A stretch of DNA of 64,000 nt, taken from positions 55,753,249 through 55,817,248 of the forward strand of contig OZ038423.1 of NCBI GenBank assembly GCA_964036155.1, given 5' to 3'. Within the stretch, counting starts at the first letter, position 1. Each line of letters opens with the position of its first letter. Origin of the DNA: Diploscapter coronatus (Eukaryota; Nematoda; Chromadorea; Rhabditida; Rhabditidae). Below are positions 46,101 to 58,800 of this stretch, one piece after another. The position numbers were made by a program, and so were the translations under genes. A model generated the notes under the pieces. The model was not told the origin of the DNA and searched no databases. It was given only the letters and a program-made list of their open reading frames with translations.

Positions 46101-49100
46101 TGGTGAATTTAGAAATAATAACGGTCATGGTGAGCTGGTAAAATCGAGAAGGTTCGGTATTTGTTCTAAGCAAAATTGTTTCTTCTAGAACTAAGCAGGT
46201 TTAGCCCAGGCAGTCAGATCTTTCGTGTGTGTGTACTACTCCCCTAAGAATAATTTTCAGCAAAAGATTCTGCAATGCAAACCCTTTTCCATATAGTTTT
46301 TGAATTTGGCTGAAACTCTGCCTGGCTGCTTGTTTCCCAAAACCTTCCGAGAAGTGATAAATTTACGGTGATGACCTACCAGAACATCGTCGAACATGAC
46401 AGCGAGTTGGTCGTCGGGAGGCATGGGTGGCAGTTGCGTGGCTGTTGTGGGGGGCGCCATCGCTGCACTCCGTTCCACGATTGGCGGCGCGTCTAGACTC
46501 GAGGTGCGACGACGTGAGGTGCGAGCAGAAGACGTGAAAAGACCGGCTGAAAAAGAATAATTTCAGACCTTTCGAGAAAAAGTACTAATTTCCCAAGAAT
46601 CCTCGGGAAAAGTCAGAGTTCATGGGGATAGAGAAGGAAAAGTTGTATGAACTTTTGAATATACTAATTTTCAGAGGGGATACAAGACGAGACGAGTCAA
46701 ATGAATGAGCGGAACGTATGATGAAAATGGGGATGTGAATGAATGAGGAGGAGGAGATGAATGTGAATTTAAAGGAGACGAGGACAGTGCAAAAAAAACC
46801 ATTCGAGATATGCAGAGGACAAAAAGAGGGGACGCATATAAGAGGGAGGGGAGATGAGATTGTATTGATCTGACCCCGGATAGAGTTGATGTGGGATGCG
46901 AAAAAGGACTAGCGGAATAAGGGGCGAATGAGAGGGGAATAGCATAAGGCCAATGGGATAAACAGAAAATAGACAAGCTGCAGCAGCCACTCGAAAGGAA
47001 ACAGACAAGTTGAGCCCCGAATGAATAGCCCTTCTTTTGAAGGAATCGTCGAAAAGGGAAGCAGTGTGACCACAGCTGTTCACATCCTGCAAATTCACTG
47101 GCACAAAGCCCGCAAACACGTGGAAATTCGATCAATTATGGAAAGGGAAGGGAATTCGAACAGGACTTTCCGCGTTTCTCACTACTTCACCATGATCAAT
47201 ATTAGTAAAATTGATCGTTTCAGACTAAAAAGTTCGGGGGAAATCTGAGCTATGCAGATGATGATCTTAGTGAACTAATAGAAAATAGAGAAAACATCCA
47301 AACAGTTCAAATTCATATACACAAACACAAGCAGTTAGTGTTTGCTGAAAGGATGACTGACAATTCGAAACTCACTGGTTTGGAGAATTGGCATTTTGAC
47401 TTCCTGATTTCGGAGATTAGGAGAATTTTAGTTGACCCAGGGGAATTTAGCAGACAGCAGACCGGAGAATGAGTTTCGCTGCTGCTGCTGCTTCGAAGAC
47501 GGCCATTCGTTTCCAAATTGGGCTGCCCGTTTTGACAGGAAACAGGCGCAGGGCAAGGCAGCCCTCTCGCCTCCCCTCAAATAGCCATTCCCCCACCTAT
47601 CAAACGCACTTCGGGAAACACATACGGCGAGACGAAATTGGGAAAAATCGAAGCAAATTGGGAAAAAACGAGTTGCGTGATATTCGAAAAGGTAACAGGT
47701 AAAAAAGCAACAGTGCAGATGTGTTAGTGTGAGAGTAGGAATGAGAAGAAAAGGATGAATCAGAGGAAAAATGGGAAGGAAGGGATGAAAGGAATGAAGA
47801 GTCGAGCGAAAGGGCAGTTGTCAACAGAAAAGAACGAAAAAGTGAAAAATACGCAACTGTCGAAATCAAAGCGATGAGTCAATCAGCAGTTGGAAATTAG
47901 CTGCAGCCTCCCAGCCGAGCCATGACCTTCACCTTGTCACTTCGCATTTTTCCCAGTCACAAGGAAAGAACCGTACTTGTGAAATTCGGTGAGGGATTTC
48001 CTGTGAGTGGCAGTAAATTGCGCGATGTTCAGGGGAAAGAGGGAAAATGTGGGAAGGAACGCGATTAGTTTGTGGAATTGTGAATGGGAGCATAAAAATG
48101 TGAATGGAATGGGGGAATGAGTCCAGAGAGGAAACGGTCAAGTGAAAAGGAACAGGCAATGACACAGGCAACAGCGCGTACAGGGCAAATATGCGAACGT
48201 CTCCTTTTATGATCGAGATGGGTCTTTATCACTGAATATACAGCAAATATACGGAAATCCAAGCATACAACTCGCACGTAACAAAGGAAATTGCCAATTG
48301 GTTGTGTTTCCCATTGTTGAGAGGGTGAAGAGAGACTAATTTGCAAATACAAAGGCAGAGACCGAGGCAGGCGCATGGAATTGCAATCCTAGCCAAAGCC
48401 AGGGGAAGCCATCCAAACAAACAAATTCCTCGACAATTGCCTCTTGTTCCCCAGCTTCCAGCAGATTTGCCCGCTTCTGGTAGCCGTTGTCCCCTTCTTC
48501 CCTTGTTCCTAGTTCCCCTGTCCCGAATCGATTTCACACCCTCACTTCTCCCCTCCCTCTGTCGCCTTCCTTTTTTAGCTCGGCTCTCATTTTCTAAGCA
48601 GTCAACCGAATGAGCAGATTTCCCTTGTCTCTCACATTAGTCGACTTTGCACTTTGCCAACATCAATTCGAAATCGAATAGAAAAAGCGCGAAACGAACG
48701 ACGTGCAATTCGCAAATTTACGGCGGCCTGTTTTGTACAGTGAACAATAAACGAACGCTTCAGTCATTAAACGTCGAAGGTTGGGATGAAAACGCGATTC
48801 CGTAAAGTGGAAGGCGCAAGGCATGCTTAACGACTCGATGACCAACTAGCAGATTGGATTTGGAAATTGGCCAACAAAAAGTGAATGACCGTACGCACAG
48901 GGGAAGCTCTCAAAGATCATGAAAAAATCGAAGAAGTGAGAAAAACGGAGAAAGTGCAAAAAAAATTAAATTAACACTCGCAAAATGAAAGAAATTATAG
49001 TCGATTGTAAAAAACTTGACAGTCGCAGTGCCCTTCGCACAAGGGGGCGGTGCGAACAGCACGCTTCCCGCTCGCGTCGCGGCATGCATTGCAAATTCCT

Positions 49101-50377
49101 TATTCAAACTGGATTTTCATTTTCATTTATTTTTTCGACGTTTTCATCCGTAATTTTTATAATTATTCGGTAATCATCGATAATTAGCGGTAATTAGAGC
49201 TAATTACCTTTAGGTGATTCAATGAACAGTCACTTTTCACTTATTTTTCTTGTATTTTGCAGTGATTTTTTTTTAAAATTATTTTTTAATAGATTTTTGA
49301 ATTTCTTCTTCAAAATTGTGATAATTATCGATAATTAGAACATAATTACAGATACAGGTTTTAGTTTTCTGTTTATTTCGTGTTTTTCCGTGACTTTTTA
49401 TCGTTTTTTTTTCGATAAAATGATTTCTTGAGCATAATTTCTCAGCAAAATTCTGTAATTATGTCCTAATTATCGATGATTACCGAATAATTATAAAAAT
49501 TACGGATGAAAACGTCGAAAAAATAAATGAAAATGAAAATCCAGTTTGAATAAGGAATTTGCAATGCATGCCGCGACGCGAGCGGGAAGCGTGCTGTTCG
49601 CACCGCCCCCTTGTGCGAAGGGCACTGCGACTGTCAAGTTTTTTACAATCGACTATAATGAAAATGAATAAAAATGGCTGTTCACCAGAAAATCTTATCA
49701 GGAAGTGTGCGTTCGCGGGACTTTTATATTATAAAATCGTGTTCATTTTACTGGTTTATTTTGTGGCATATTTCGCGATTAAAATTATTTTTATTTTATT
49801 TTTAATCACATTGAATTTGATCATTTGGAGAAGAAAATAGCTAAAAATTATGATTTTTGCAAAACCATTTGCGGTTCCTACGGGTTTTGGGCTTATCACA
49901 CATTATTGACCCATTTTTAAAGTCCATCAAAAATGGAATCATCTAGGATTCTGGAATAGGTTTTAGGGCAGGGTGTAATAAAGCTTATACGGTAATCATA
50001 GTGATCAACTCATCGAGTAGGCAAGTCTAGTCACATTTGCCTTGCCTAACCTATTCAGCCCTATCCTAACTCTAGATTTTATGAACCCTAGAAATTATGA
50101 AGTGGATAAACGATGAACATCAGGGTTGTTCCGAAACTTCGACTTCGGAACAACTCTGATGAGCATGATGAACCTTAGTAAAATCCGAAATGCACAAAAA
50201 TGAGCAATGACACTTACGAAAGTGAAGAAATGAAGACTTACTTCTTCTGGTTTTGTCTCGGCGAAATGCTCGGGGAGTTGAGAAGAATTTAGTACCATTT
50301 GACTGTGAAGGGAATGAATAGCTTGGCGATTCCACTCCAGAAGTCTGCTGTGAAGAACCACACGATTTGTCTGCCAT
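40144..50377 (-). CDS. FMNL/FRL-type diaphanous-related formin
   Basis: Nucleates and elongates actin filaments under Rho-family control. The N-terminal exon (50377-50242, MADKSCGSSQQTSGVESPSY) and the exon at 46543-46384 match in phase. The GTPase-binding/FH3 region follows: MDLPVDKVRILKEQ, KQWHLICDQ, LRTNSVDWVINFVDPPNNGL, DDVHMCIMALRGIMNN, LVVQLLCGMCHVNGG and KAHLQYELKLAGFDDF (45935-44271). A coiled coil (43990-43410), a proline-rich FH1 (APPIAPPPPPPLS, PPPPP; 43240-42754) and FH2 (LNWTSMQA, KNTVFAELNDEKI, LTRILPTEDEKK, LEVILAYGNYMNSGKRGGVF, PNVFFSKLTQF; 42710-40560) come next. The tail, GDFEKIMNDLKHSVPTPPRR, resembles a DAD autoinhibitory segment, and the stop is at 40144. FH2 motifs match FMNL rather than DAAM or DIA. 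An alternative ATG at 46460 would skip the distal exon. FH1 also carries a polyserine run from a GAA-type microsatellite. Confidence 0.95.
48994..49659. repeat. Perfect 194-bp inverted repeat with 278-bp spacer
   Basis: Bases 48994-49187 are, as far as I can read, the exact reverse complement of 49466-49659 (arms begin attatagtcgattgt and end atcatcgataattag). The arms include a GC-rich block (acaagggggcggtgcgaaca) flanked by AT-rich sequence. The spacer holds further diverged copies of the taatcatcgataattag motif near 49319-49350. It lies in the 3.7-kb first intron of the formin gene. Confidence 0.95.
49658..49840 (+). CDS. Small hydrophobic ORF beside the inverted repeat (60 codons)
   Basis: ATG at 49658 overlaps the outer end of the right arm of the inverted repeat. 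It encodes MKMNKNGCSPENLIRKCAFA and then two hydrophobic stretches (IVFILLVYFVAYFAI and IIFILFLITLNLII) ending WRRK. It lies antisense to the formin intron. No homologue is recognised. AT-rich DNA easily yields such ORFs, so it may not be a gene; it could be cargo or a remnant of the repeat element. Confidence 0.2.
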   Translation: MKMNKNGCSPENLIRKCAFAGLLYYKIVFILLVYFVAYFAIKIIFILFLITLNLIIWRRK

Positions 50378-51830
50378 CTCTAGAGAAAATAAATTGGACG
50401 AAAAGTCGAAGTAGGCGATAATTCTCGGGAAATACGAATGTCCGTTCCTCTCTGTCTCTCACTTTCTTGTCCCCTTCCTCGCTCGCAGTTTTTGTCATCT
50501 ACGGGGATTACATTCAAAGTGTAAACATAAACGATGAAAACCGGAGGCACAAAAAGTGAAGTCAGGCAGTGGAGCGGGTGTGACACAATTGTGAGAATGA
50601 GAATGAGAGTGATCAGCAGAGATCATTCGCTTCGGTCCTCTCCCTTTTCGACAAAATTCGATATATCCGATCGAATGAAGGACACAAAAGCTCTATTTTC
50701 GACGGTTCGGAAAATGAAGTACAGCTAGGAGAAGAGAGCTGACAATATTTTGGCAAACATAAAAATTCAGCTGCTAGTTTCATATTTCTTCCACACGAGC
50801 TATCTGGATATACACATGTATAGATGTATAGATGGGGAAGACAGCTCTGCGCAGTTTCAGGTGAAATTATGGAAAAATGGGTAAATGTAGGGTGTGAATC
50901 CGGTTGTGTTGCAAAAATGGAAGAATGGGACAAATATGGGAAGGGGAAGGAGAAATGCCATTGGTCAGATTCAATGTTGGCAGCAGAAAGAATGCATCGC
51001 TGGCCTCGCATAATTATGATTCGATCAAAAGATAGGCGGAAAATGAGAGGAGGAGTGCAAAGAGGCCGGAAGCTGCTTGAAAGGAAGCAAATATGCAGAG
51101 CTGCAGAATGCACATATTCGATGTGTGGCGGAAGATAGCCATCACATAACATATTCTGCCAATTCGACCAAATTCACACAACATTTCTCCCCTATCTCTC
51201 GCTTTCTCTCTTATGAATACACGTTATCGTGTTGAATTTCACCACCAGCAAATTTTTCGTCTCGTTTCGGGCAAATTTCCCTCATTCATTCAATCGATTC
51301 AATGCAAGGCGAAATCACCGATAAAGTGGCGATGAAAAAATAAACAAGGAGAATGGTATAGGTAACAGGTGATAAAAATGACTATTGCGAGTCTCATTTG
51401 CTTATCAGGGAAGGAAGGGAATGGAAAGAAAAGGGCGTGTTGTTATCACGCAGAGAATTGAAAAATGAACGACTCAGGCGGAAGACAGGATGCAGCAGTC
51501 CTTATTAGTGCACCATTGGTGAGCTGTGTTTTGTTTCGAAATTTAAATGTGATGGCACGATTTATTCAAATTTAAATCATGTTTTCAGAGGATGCGTGAT
51601 AAAATTTGATGGTAACCGTGTCGTCATTTATTCTCGGATCATCCAATAAGTTCTTCGAGATTTAGAGTTGCTTGCAATATCTAACTTTATTGCTATTTTC
51701 ACTGTATCTGGCCAGAAAAAGTGAACAAACATGTATGCTAATTATATATTCCAAGATCTCATTGGATGATAAAACCTTGTCAATCGTTTCTAATTGTAGA
51801 CCTTATGGAGTTTTGAAATTTTCAGAAATA
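50378..51830. other. Divergent promoter region between formin and the orphan gene
   Basis: Contains acceptor-like ttttctctag directly before the formin ATG (minus strand). A 179-codon minus-strand frame (50613-51152) has no domain or coding-like composition. A short ATG-containing frame near 51475-51528 (MNDSGGRQDAAVLISAPL, followed by a GTGAGC donor) could be a first exon but does not match the phase of the next gene. Confidence 0.5.
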
Positions 51831-51833
51831 ATG
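51820..51833 (+). promoter_or_regulatory. Probable spliced-leader acceptor and start codon
   Basis: ttttcag is followed after five bases by ATGCAGTGG. Cis-splicing from candidate upstream exons fails by phase or stop codons, whereas a trans-spliced leader placed here gives a start 5 nt downstream, as is common in nematodes. Confidence 0.5.
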
Positions 51834-54800
51834 CAGTGGTTCAAAGACTCCGATTGGATAGACGAACGAGACCGACGACACATCAGCGTGGGGCAGATGA
51901 GCGAAATGTACAAGCACTTCCACGCTATGTACTCGGAAACGTTCTTCGACACTGCTAGCAATCATCGATGTATGTATTCGGTTGGTCAATAGCCTTTTCC
52001 AGCCATCGAATATCTCGAAACTCATACTGTCTACGAAGGCTAATGATATCATGAGTGCGAAAAGAGAAAAATTAATAGAAAGAGAAGTGTGAGGTATGAG
52101 GAATTTGTTAGCGACTGAGCAGTTAGTGGTTTTCTTTGATGCTTTTCGGTTACTGTTAATCTTGGAGGACAAGAATTACAAGTTGAAAATACCTAGGAAT
52201 TTATTGATCTATCTATCAATCGGGAAAATCTCCAATCGATTGACCATGCTTTTCCCGTTGGATCAAGCAAAAACTCAAGAATGAGAGAAAGACGAGGGAT
52301 AGCTTGAGCGGGGAAAGAAACATACAAAAGTTAAACCGCGAAATAGTGCGGCAAAAGAAGAAAATATAAAATAAAAGTGCCTGTTGGCACGTCAAGAAGC
52401 TCATTATCATCAATTGAATTTGAGAATGTCTACCTATAATCATAACATGAGTTTTAATCAATTTTGTATTCGCTCAGCTAGCCAAAATAGCGCCTTTTTT
52501 ACAATTAGATAGTTGGAGTAAAGTATTGATCAGTCCAATATTTTCCTCTAAAATGAATAAGTTAAAATATTCAGTATGCGAAGATGCAATTCAAGCCCTG
52601 AAGAGCACGCATATCTCTGGAAAACCGCTGTTTCTGCACAATTATGTAATGCTGCTTCGAGAGACCTACAGCCACGCTCACTACAACATTTTCGACTTGC
52701 TATGTGATGATAGGTTAGATTTATGATAGAGTTACAAATTTATTAGATTTAAAAACAATTCAATCGTTTCTTTGGAAAATGGCATGATGAAAAGTAGAGA
52801 AAAAGTTGAAGGTTCAAAGAATCATTTCTGGAATTTAGATCTTTTCAGAAGAACAGTCCGACTTCGATTCTGGCAGCATATTGTGCTGATTTATCGAGTC
52901 GTTCTTCACAAATCGAACAAAGCCTGGAGCAGTATCAGTGGAACTGCAAAGGCTTGTGCTAACAAGCTAACGATACTTCTTCATTTCGCATCACTTTACT
53001 CCATCTACAAGGATGTTGCTCATTCGGTATGTCGCTTTATTTTTGCTGAAGAGTATTTATCATGCATTTCAACGATATATGAACATGAGATCTCTAAATG
53101 AGATCTAGAGGTTCTATCTCTAACAGAGCCAATTTGGAAAGAAAGTTCCCTCCAAACATATCTTTCTGATTCAGATACTCTAAAAATATATTGGTTTAAA
53201 AATCCGAGATATCTTATCTAAAAGCTCATACAAGAAGTGAAATTTCAGAGTTTTATAGATACTTCTCCATTTCAGGCGTTTATAGCTGAGTTAACAGATG
53301 AGGCGGATCGCATTGCCTGTGGAACTCAAGAAAATAGAACCCCCTCTGAGAGGGAACAGGTAGTGCTGTCTTCCCTGCTTCACTAGATTGATTCCCTCTT
53401 TTTCAGATTAGGGAATATCTCGAGGCGATACACATGATTTATAAGCTGCGACACGTGCAGAGACGCAGAAGTTTTCTGCAGAGGGGTGACGAGGACGATG
53501 TGCGGGAGAGGACGAGGAGTGCTGCTTCTGAAGAAGTACGCTGCGTTCTGTCCTTAGGACAGGGTTCCAAATTTTCACCCGATTCGTGTATAATACACGA
53601 CACACAATGCTCTCTCGTTTTCCTTTTCTTCTTTTCCCGTGAACCTCTGCAAAACTTCCTATGATATTTCTCTCTCTCTTTCGCCTCCCTGTATAACACT
53701 CGTGCGTGAAATTTTCAGCTTTGCCTTAGAAGCAGGAACATTTTTTCCTCTCAACATTTCCCATACTATTTCTACTTCCCATCTAAAATAGTGTAGAGAA
53801 AATGGAGACGAAAAGGTTCTTTTTGCAGTAAAAGCACAGGGCACTGTGAGGTACATATAATTGACACTAAACAGATTCAGATAGACACAGACATAAAAGG
53901 AAGGGTTCATTAGGCAGAGCATCTCTGTTGAATGTTGCAGCCTCTCTTCCCCCCTATTTATGGGCAACTTTCAATGCGCCTCAGGCTCATTTACTTACAT
54001 TCACATTCACATTCAACTTCGCTGCACTCAGCCCCCTTCCTCGCAAATGCGTTCTAGCTATCAATAATCTCTAGAGAAGCATATTTTGTAAGAGTTTACT
54101 CTTCTTCGGAACAATAGCTTCCTGTATTTGTCATCAGCTGATCTTTATCGCTAGGTGTATTTTTCGTCGGATTTAGGGAGTGTAAAGAGAAGGACAGATG
54201 ACGAAGATCAGCTAATGGTAGATACAGGAAGCCAGAAGAAACCATATGTTTCAGGGCAATCAGCTTCGATCCAACGCGTTAGGAGAAATCATGGCCGAAA
54301 CCTCGGATGACGACAAGTTGATGAGGGAACTGGAAGAGTACAAAAAGGAACGAGAAGAGGAAAAAGCGAGGAAGGCAGCTGCACGGGCTCAGAAACCATC
54401 GTCATCTTCGCTGGATACGGTGCAGATTGAAATTGAACAGATGAAGACTTTGGACACGATCGGCAAGGAGTGGACTGAGATGCAGTCTGCCAAGGAAGAT
54501 GAAGAGGAGAAGATCGATGATGGAGAAAGTTCAAACTCAACTGCAAGTACAGTTTATCTGCCGCAAGGACAAAGCGAACTATTCCGATCTGTCGCTGACG
54601 AAATCAAGCAGAAATTCGAACGGCAAAAAGACGAAGACGATGAATCTGAAGTACCCAAGTTAATACTGCCTCCGAGCGACAATCGAAGCGGACTGATGAG
54701 AACTAGGAGCTGGCAGCCGAGAAGCAGAATGGAAGGCAGAAAACGAACAGATGAGTTACAACTTAGCATGAAGCTGGTTGAGAAGAACAGGGATGAGATT

Positions 54801-55136
54801 AAAGAATCTGACGAAGAAAAGAAGAGTTCTGAAGAAGGAACGAAACAATTGGAGAGACAATCCACTGTGGATAGACCGGACGAATCAGCTGACGATGTGA
54901 ACACCCAGCAGACTTCCGAAGACGAACCGAATCTGGGACAGTTCTCCAGAAGATATGCCATCAGACGACGATCAGCTCCGGTCGTGTAAGTTGGTCTTCA
55001 TGATTTTCCATGATTTTTGAACCTTAGAATTTCCTTGAAAGAAAGCAGCGCGCTGAATGAAGCCGCGGTGCAAAATCAACGAAGACCAAGTCGAATGCTG
55101 GCAACTGAACTGGAGTCCATACAGGAATCTCGATAG
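51831..55136 (+). CDS. Unrecognised helical protein with charged coiled-coil C-terminus
   Basis: Seven exons join in matching phase: 51831-51968 (MQWFKDSDWIDERDRRHISV), about 52574-52712, about 52851-53028, about 53277-53360, about 53407-53544, 54257-54988 and about 55027-55136. The first half is helical with hydrophobic stretches (FWQHIVLIYRVVLH, KLTILLHFASLYSIYKD) that look like a folded helical domain rather than membrane segments. The second half is a highly acidic/basic coiled coil (KLMRELEEYKKEREEEKARK) and a disordered Ser/Glu-rich region ending RRPSRMLATELESIQESR. I do not recognise the family. The 54257 exon could be a separate gene, but its phase and acceptor agree with the exon ending RSAASEE. 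The downstream GABA transporter starts 750 bp later on the same strand. Confidence 0.65.
53738..53825. repeat. Imperfect foldback in an intron
   Basis: ggaacattttttcctctc...catactattt is matched in reverse by aaatagtgtagagaaaatgg...aaaaggttc. Located in the 700-bp intron of the orphan gene. Confidence 0.45.
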
Positions 55137-55887
55137 CCATCAGAAAATAGTGGTATTTTTACACATCAGTTTATTGTAATTTGTAAGGTTCGCCAATGAT
55201 ATGGCATACTTAAAAGAGTGAAGTTAACATGAGATCAGAGATATTGCTAGCCAAAGAACCTTACAAATTGTCCGATTTCTTTTATTTAACGAGAAGCTTT
55301 AATAAATGGATTTTTGGATTTGGAAGAAACGAAGACAAGATAAATTGTGTTTGCCTGGAGAATGCGATGATGATGAAATTTCTAATATTTGGCAAACTGG
55401 CCCTCTCTCGACGAGCGCACTCCTTCACATTTCTCCTTCCCCCTTCCCCATCTAAGGCCTTCCACCCATTCATTGCTCATTTTAATCCCTCTCCTCTTCA
55501 ATCTCAGTCCCCAATCCCAACCCCAGTACTGCTTATTCTCCAATATGTTCTTCGTCGTCTTTCACGTCTTCTCGCTTTTGGTTTTACATCTCGAAAAGTG
55601 TTTTCGAAATTATCGACTCATCCGAAGGTTCTTGAGCTCCAAAAATTAGCATACATGTTCTTCTCACATTATTCGAGTCGGAGATATAAAATCGGTATTG
55701 GAGTTGAAGAAAGAATGAATTTTATTAAGTTCCAAGAACCTATTTGATGGCTCGAAATATGCACGACTCTGCCCATGTCTTTTTGCATGTGTCGTCGGTT
55801 TAATGATGCATCTAATTTCCTCTTCTCTTTTTAGCGGCAATTTATCCCCCCACTCCATTTATCTGAGCGCACAGCCACATTTGCAGG
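55137..55887. other. Intergenic; upstream region of the GABA transporter
   Basis: A 172-codon plus-strand frame (55229-55747) is open but CT-rich and unlike a protein. The transporter ATG follows an acceptor-like cacatttgcag by one base, consistent with trans-splicing. No other signal was identified. Confidence 0.5.
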
Positions 55888-58800
55888 ATGAATCCAGTGA
55901 ATAAAAAGCTTCAAAATCTAACGGACTGGTCCAATAAGCACATTTTCACGTCGTCACTCGACTATTGGAATCAGGATGCTCCCGCTGTGCCCCCGTCTTA
56001 TCAAATGCAGCCGGCAGGAACTGATCCTGTTAGTTATCTGGACTATGGTAAAACTGATATGATGATAATTTGGAGATCATTTGACAATGATAATATATAA
56101 CACATAACATATGAGAATACCATGTTGTCAATTGCCCATTACTTGAGACAAAATGAAAGAAGAAAAGCTCAATGCATGAGAAAACTAGTGCATTGTTTGC
56201 AAACGAATGGACGAAATTTCATCGATTCAAGGAATTAATTTAGCGACATTTTTTGCTGGAAATACACAATGCACACTTTGCATATTCGAATTTATGCACC
56301 GTTTATTTTGTCTCAACTAATCGGCCATCGATCATATGCAAGATATGCAGTTTTCCTACATAAGGAAAACTTTGAAATCGCGAAAGATAATGACACTAGA
56401 CATGACTACATTTTGAGAAAAAATGTTTACCCTACCATTTCTGCCTCCATTGTTGCTATGTCTCATGTTTTGATGTCATGAGATTTCAGGATATTCTAAA
56501 AAAGTTACCATTTCACTCATATAGTATGTCGTATTGTCATTTGGTTTCCAAGTTGTCATTGATATGTTTTAGTGAAAGATAAATTGATTAGGCACATCTG
56601 ACGATCAGATGAGTGGAGATGCAAATAACAGCCGACTGGAGACGATACAAGAAGATACGGCATTGACAACTGTGAGGGGAAATGACAAGGATTCGGACCC
56701 GCATGCGGGCGGAGAGCCTATTTCTGCACTGCAGGCAGCATGGAATGTCACGAACGCCATTCAGGGAATGTTCATTGTTGGACTGCCTATCGCTGTTAAG
56801 GTAATCTCTTTTCCAGGTATATTTGTAAATTGCAAGAAGTCAATCAACAATATACATATGACGATGACGACAAGGTAATTTAGAATAATGTAGGGTATGA
56901 CACCCTTTCTTCTCATACTATTTAATAATGGCATCTCGCCTTGATATATCGAGACTTTGAAATTATTCATTTGAGCTGAGTGTTTATTTTTAAATAACAA
57001 GTTAATGAAAACTACTGACACGTAAAGAGCAGCTTTTCTAAGCTATGCATTTCCTGTTGTTTTGAATTACAAGGCCTAATTGCAGTTCTTTTCAGGTAGG
57101 AGGGTGGTACTCCATCCTAGCCATGATCGCCGTTGCATACATCTGCTATTGGACTGGAGTTCTCCTAATCGAATGCCTCTATGATAACAAGGGAGAAAAA
57201 GTTCGCTATTCCTACAGGGAAGTGGCTGAATTTTACCGACCCGGCTTCGGAAAATGGGTTTTGGCAGCACAACTGACGGAGCTATTGTCGACTTGCATCA
57301 TCTACGTGGTTTTGGCAGCGGACCTAATGCAAGGATGCTTTCCGAGTATCGGTGAGATTTTGAAAATTTTTCAACGAAAATTTGTAAAGTTCATGATTTT
57401 TCTTTTTTCTTTACAAGTGTCATTTCGTACAAAAAGGTGAATTTTTCAGACAAAGCGGCCTGGATGATGTTGGTGTCAGCAGTGCTAATGCCCTGTGCCT
57501 TCCTCGACTCACTAATCCTTGTCAGTCAATTGTCATTCGCAAATGCCATTTCCCACCTCATCGTCAATGCGATCATGCTCATCTACTGCTTGTCACAGGT
57601 TAATTCAAATTTTGTTTGCCATTGCGATGAAGATCACTTTGCTTCGTGATTTCTTTATCCTGCCTAATTGATATTGACGCTGATCTTCATTCGTTTCTTC
57701 ACCAGTTTCACTTTTTCATTTATCCATTCTGCATATCTTCATTTTTCTGTAGATTTTCTGTTAATCTTAGAAATCTCTAGATTTCAAGTTGGTCTATTTC
57801 TTCGGTAACTTTCGGCCTGAACATTTCGACGTTCCCCACGATGATTGGAGTGGTCGTTTTCGGCTACACTTCGCACATTTTCCTGCCTTCACTCGAATCA
57901 AACATGAAGGCAAGAAAATGTTCATTTTTGGACCCTTGTAAATTTAGCCTATTTTCTAAAAAAGCGATAAAAAGCATAAGAAACCCCATTTTTCTTCAAA
58001 TTGGTATTTTGCATTTATAGAACCCTAAAGAGTTCAAGTGGATGCTACGCTGGTCGCACGTAGCCGCAGCCGTTTTCAAAGTGATTTTCGGGCTGTTCGG
58101 CTTTCTGACTTTCGGAGAGTTGACACAGGCATGAAAGGTTTCATTCTTTCGATTTATTGCCATTTTTCAGCAAGAAATCTCGAACTCTCTTCCGAACCAG
58201 GGCTTCAAGACTTTAGTCAATTTGGTGTTGGTTACAAAGGCGCTGCTCAGTTATCCTTTGCCATTCTATGCCGCTGTGCAGTTATTCAAGGACAATTTAT
58301 TCAGAGGCGCCCCGGTCACTCCATTTACGGGGTTAGTTAGATTTTTTTTGTAGAATTTAAAATGAGAATTTGTTTAAACAATGACTACAGATGCTACAGT
58401 CCTGATGGCTCTCTGAGAGAGTGGGCCTTGCTGCTTCGAATCATTCTCCTATTGTTCACTCTATTCATCGCTCTATCTGTTCCCTATCTGATAGAAGTCA
58501 TGGGCATGGTTGGGAATATCACTGGTCAGTTATTCGGCAACCTGGCTAACTCGTTACTTCGTTAACTACGAAGTAACATGGAAAAAGATCTCTCCCTACT
58601 TTGCTTTATATCCCAACTATGGATAAAGAAGTAGCGAATTATCCAACTTGCCAAGTTATTCACGGAATGGTAATTTTAAGATGCGGTTGTATCGTATCGT
58701 CGTTACATACGAAATAGGTTAGGGTTTGACAGGAAAAGACTTGTTTTTCAAATTATTTCCCTTGCAACGACGTAACTACTGCAAATACTTTTCCAGATTT

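Noticed and set aside
46671..47135. 154-codon minus-strand open frame in the formin first intron
   Set aside because: CT-rich low-complexity translation, no homology recognised, lies within an intron of a well-supported gene.
50613..51152. 179-codon minus-strand open frame upstream of the formin
   Set aside because: Cys/Ser/Pro/His-rich shadow without domain or splice signals.
55229..55747. 172-codon plus-strand open frame before the GABA transporter
   Set aside because: Dominated by a pyrimidine tract; no protein-like features and no link to neighbouring exons.
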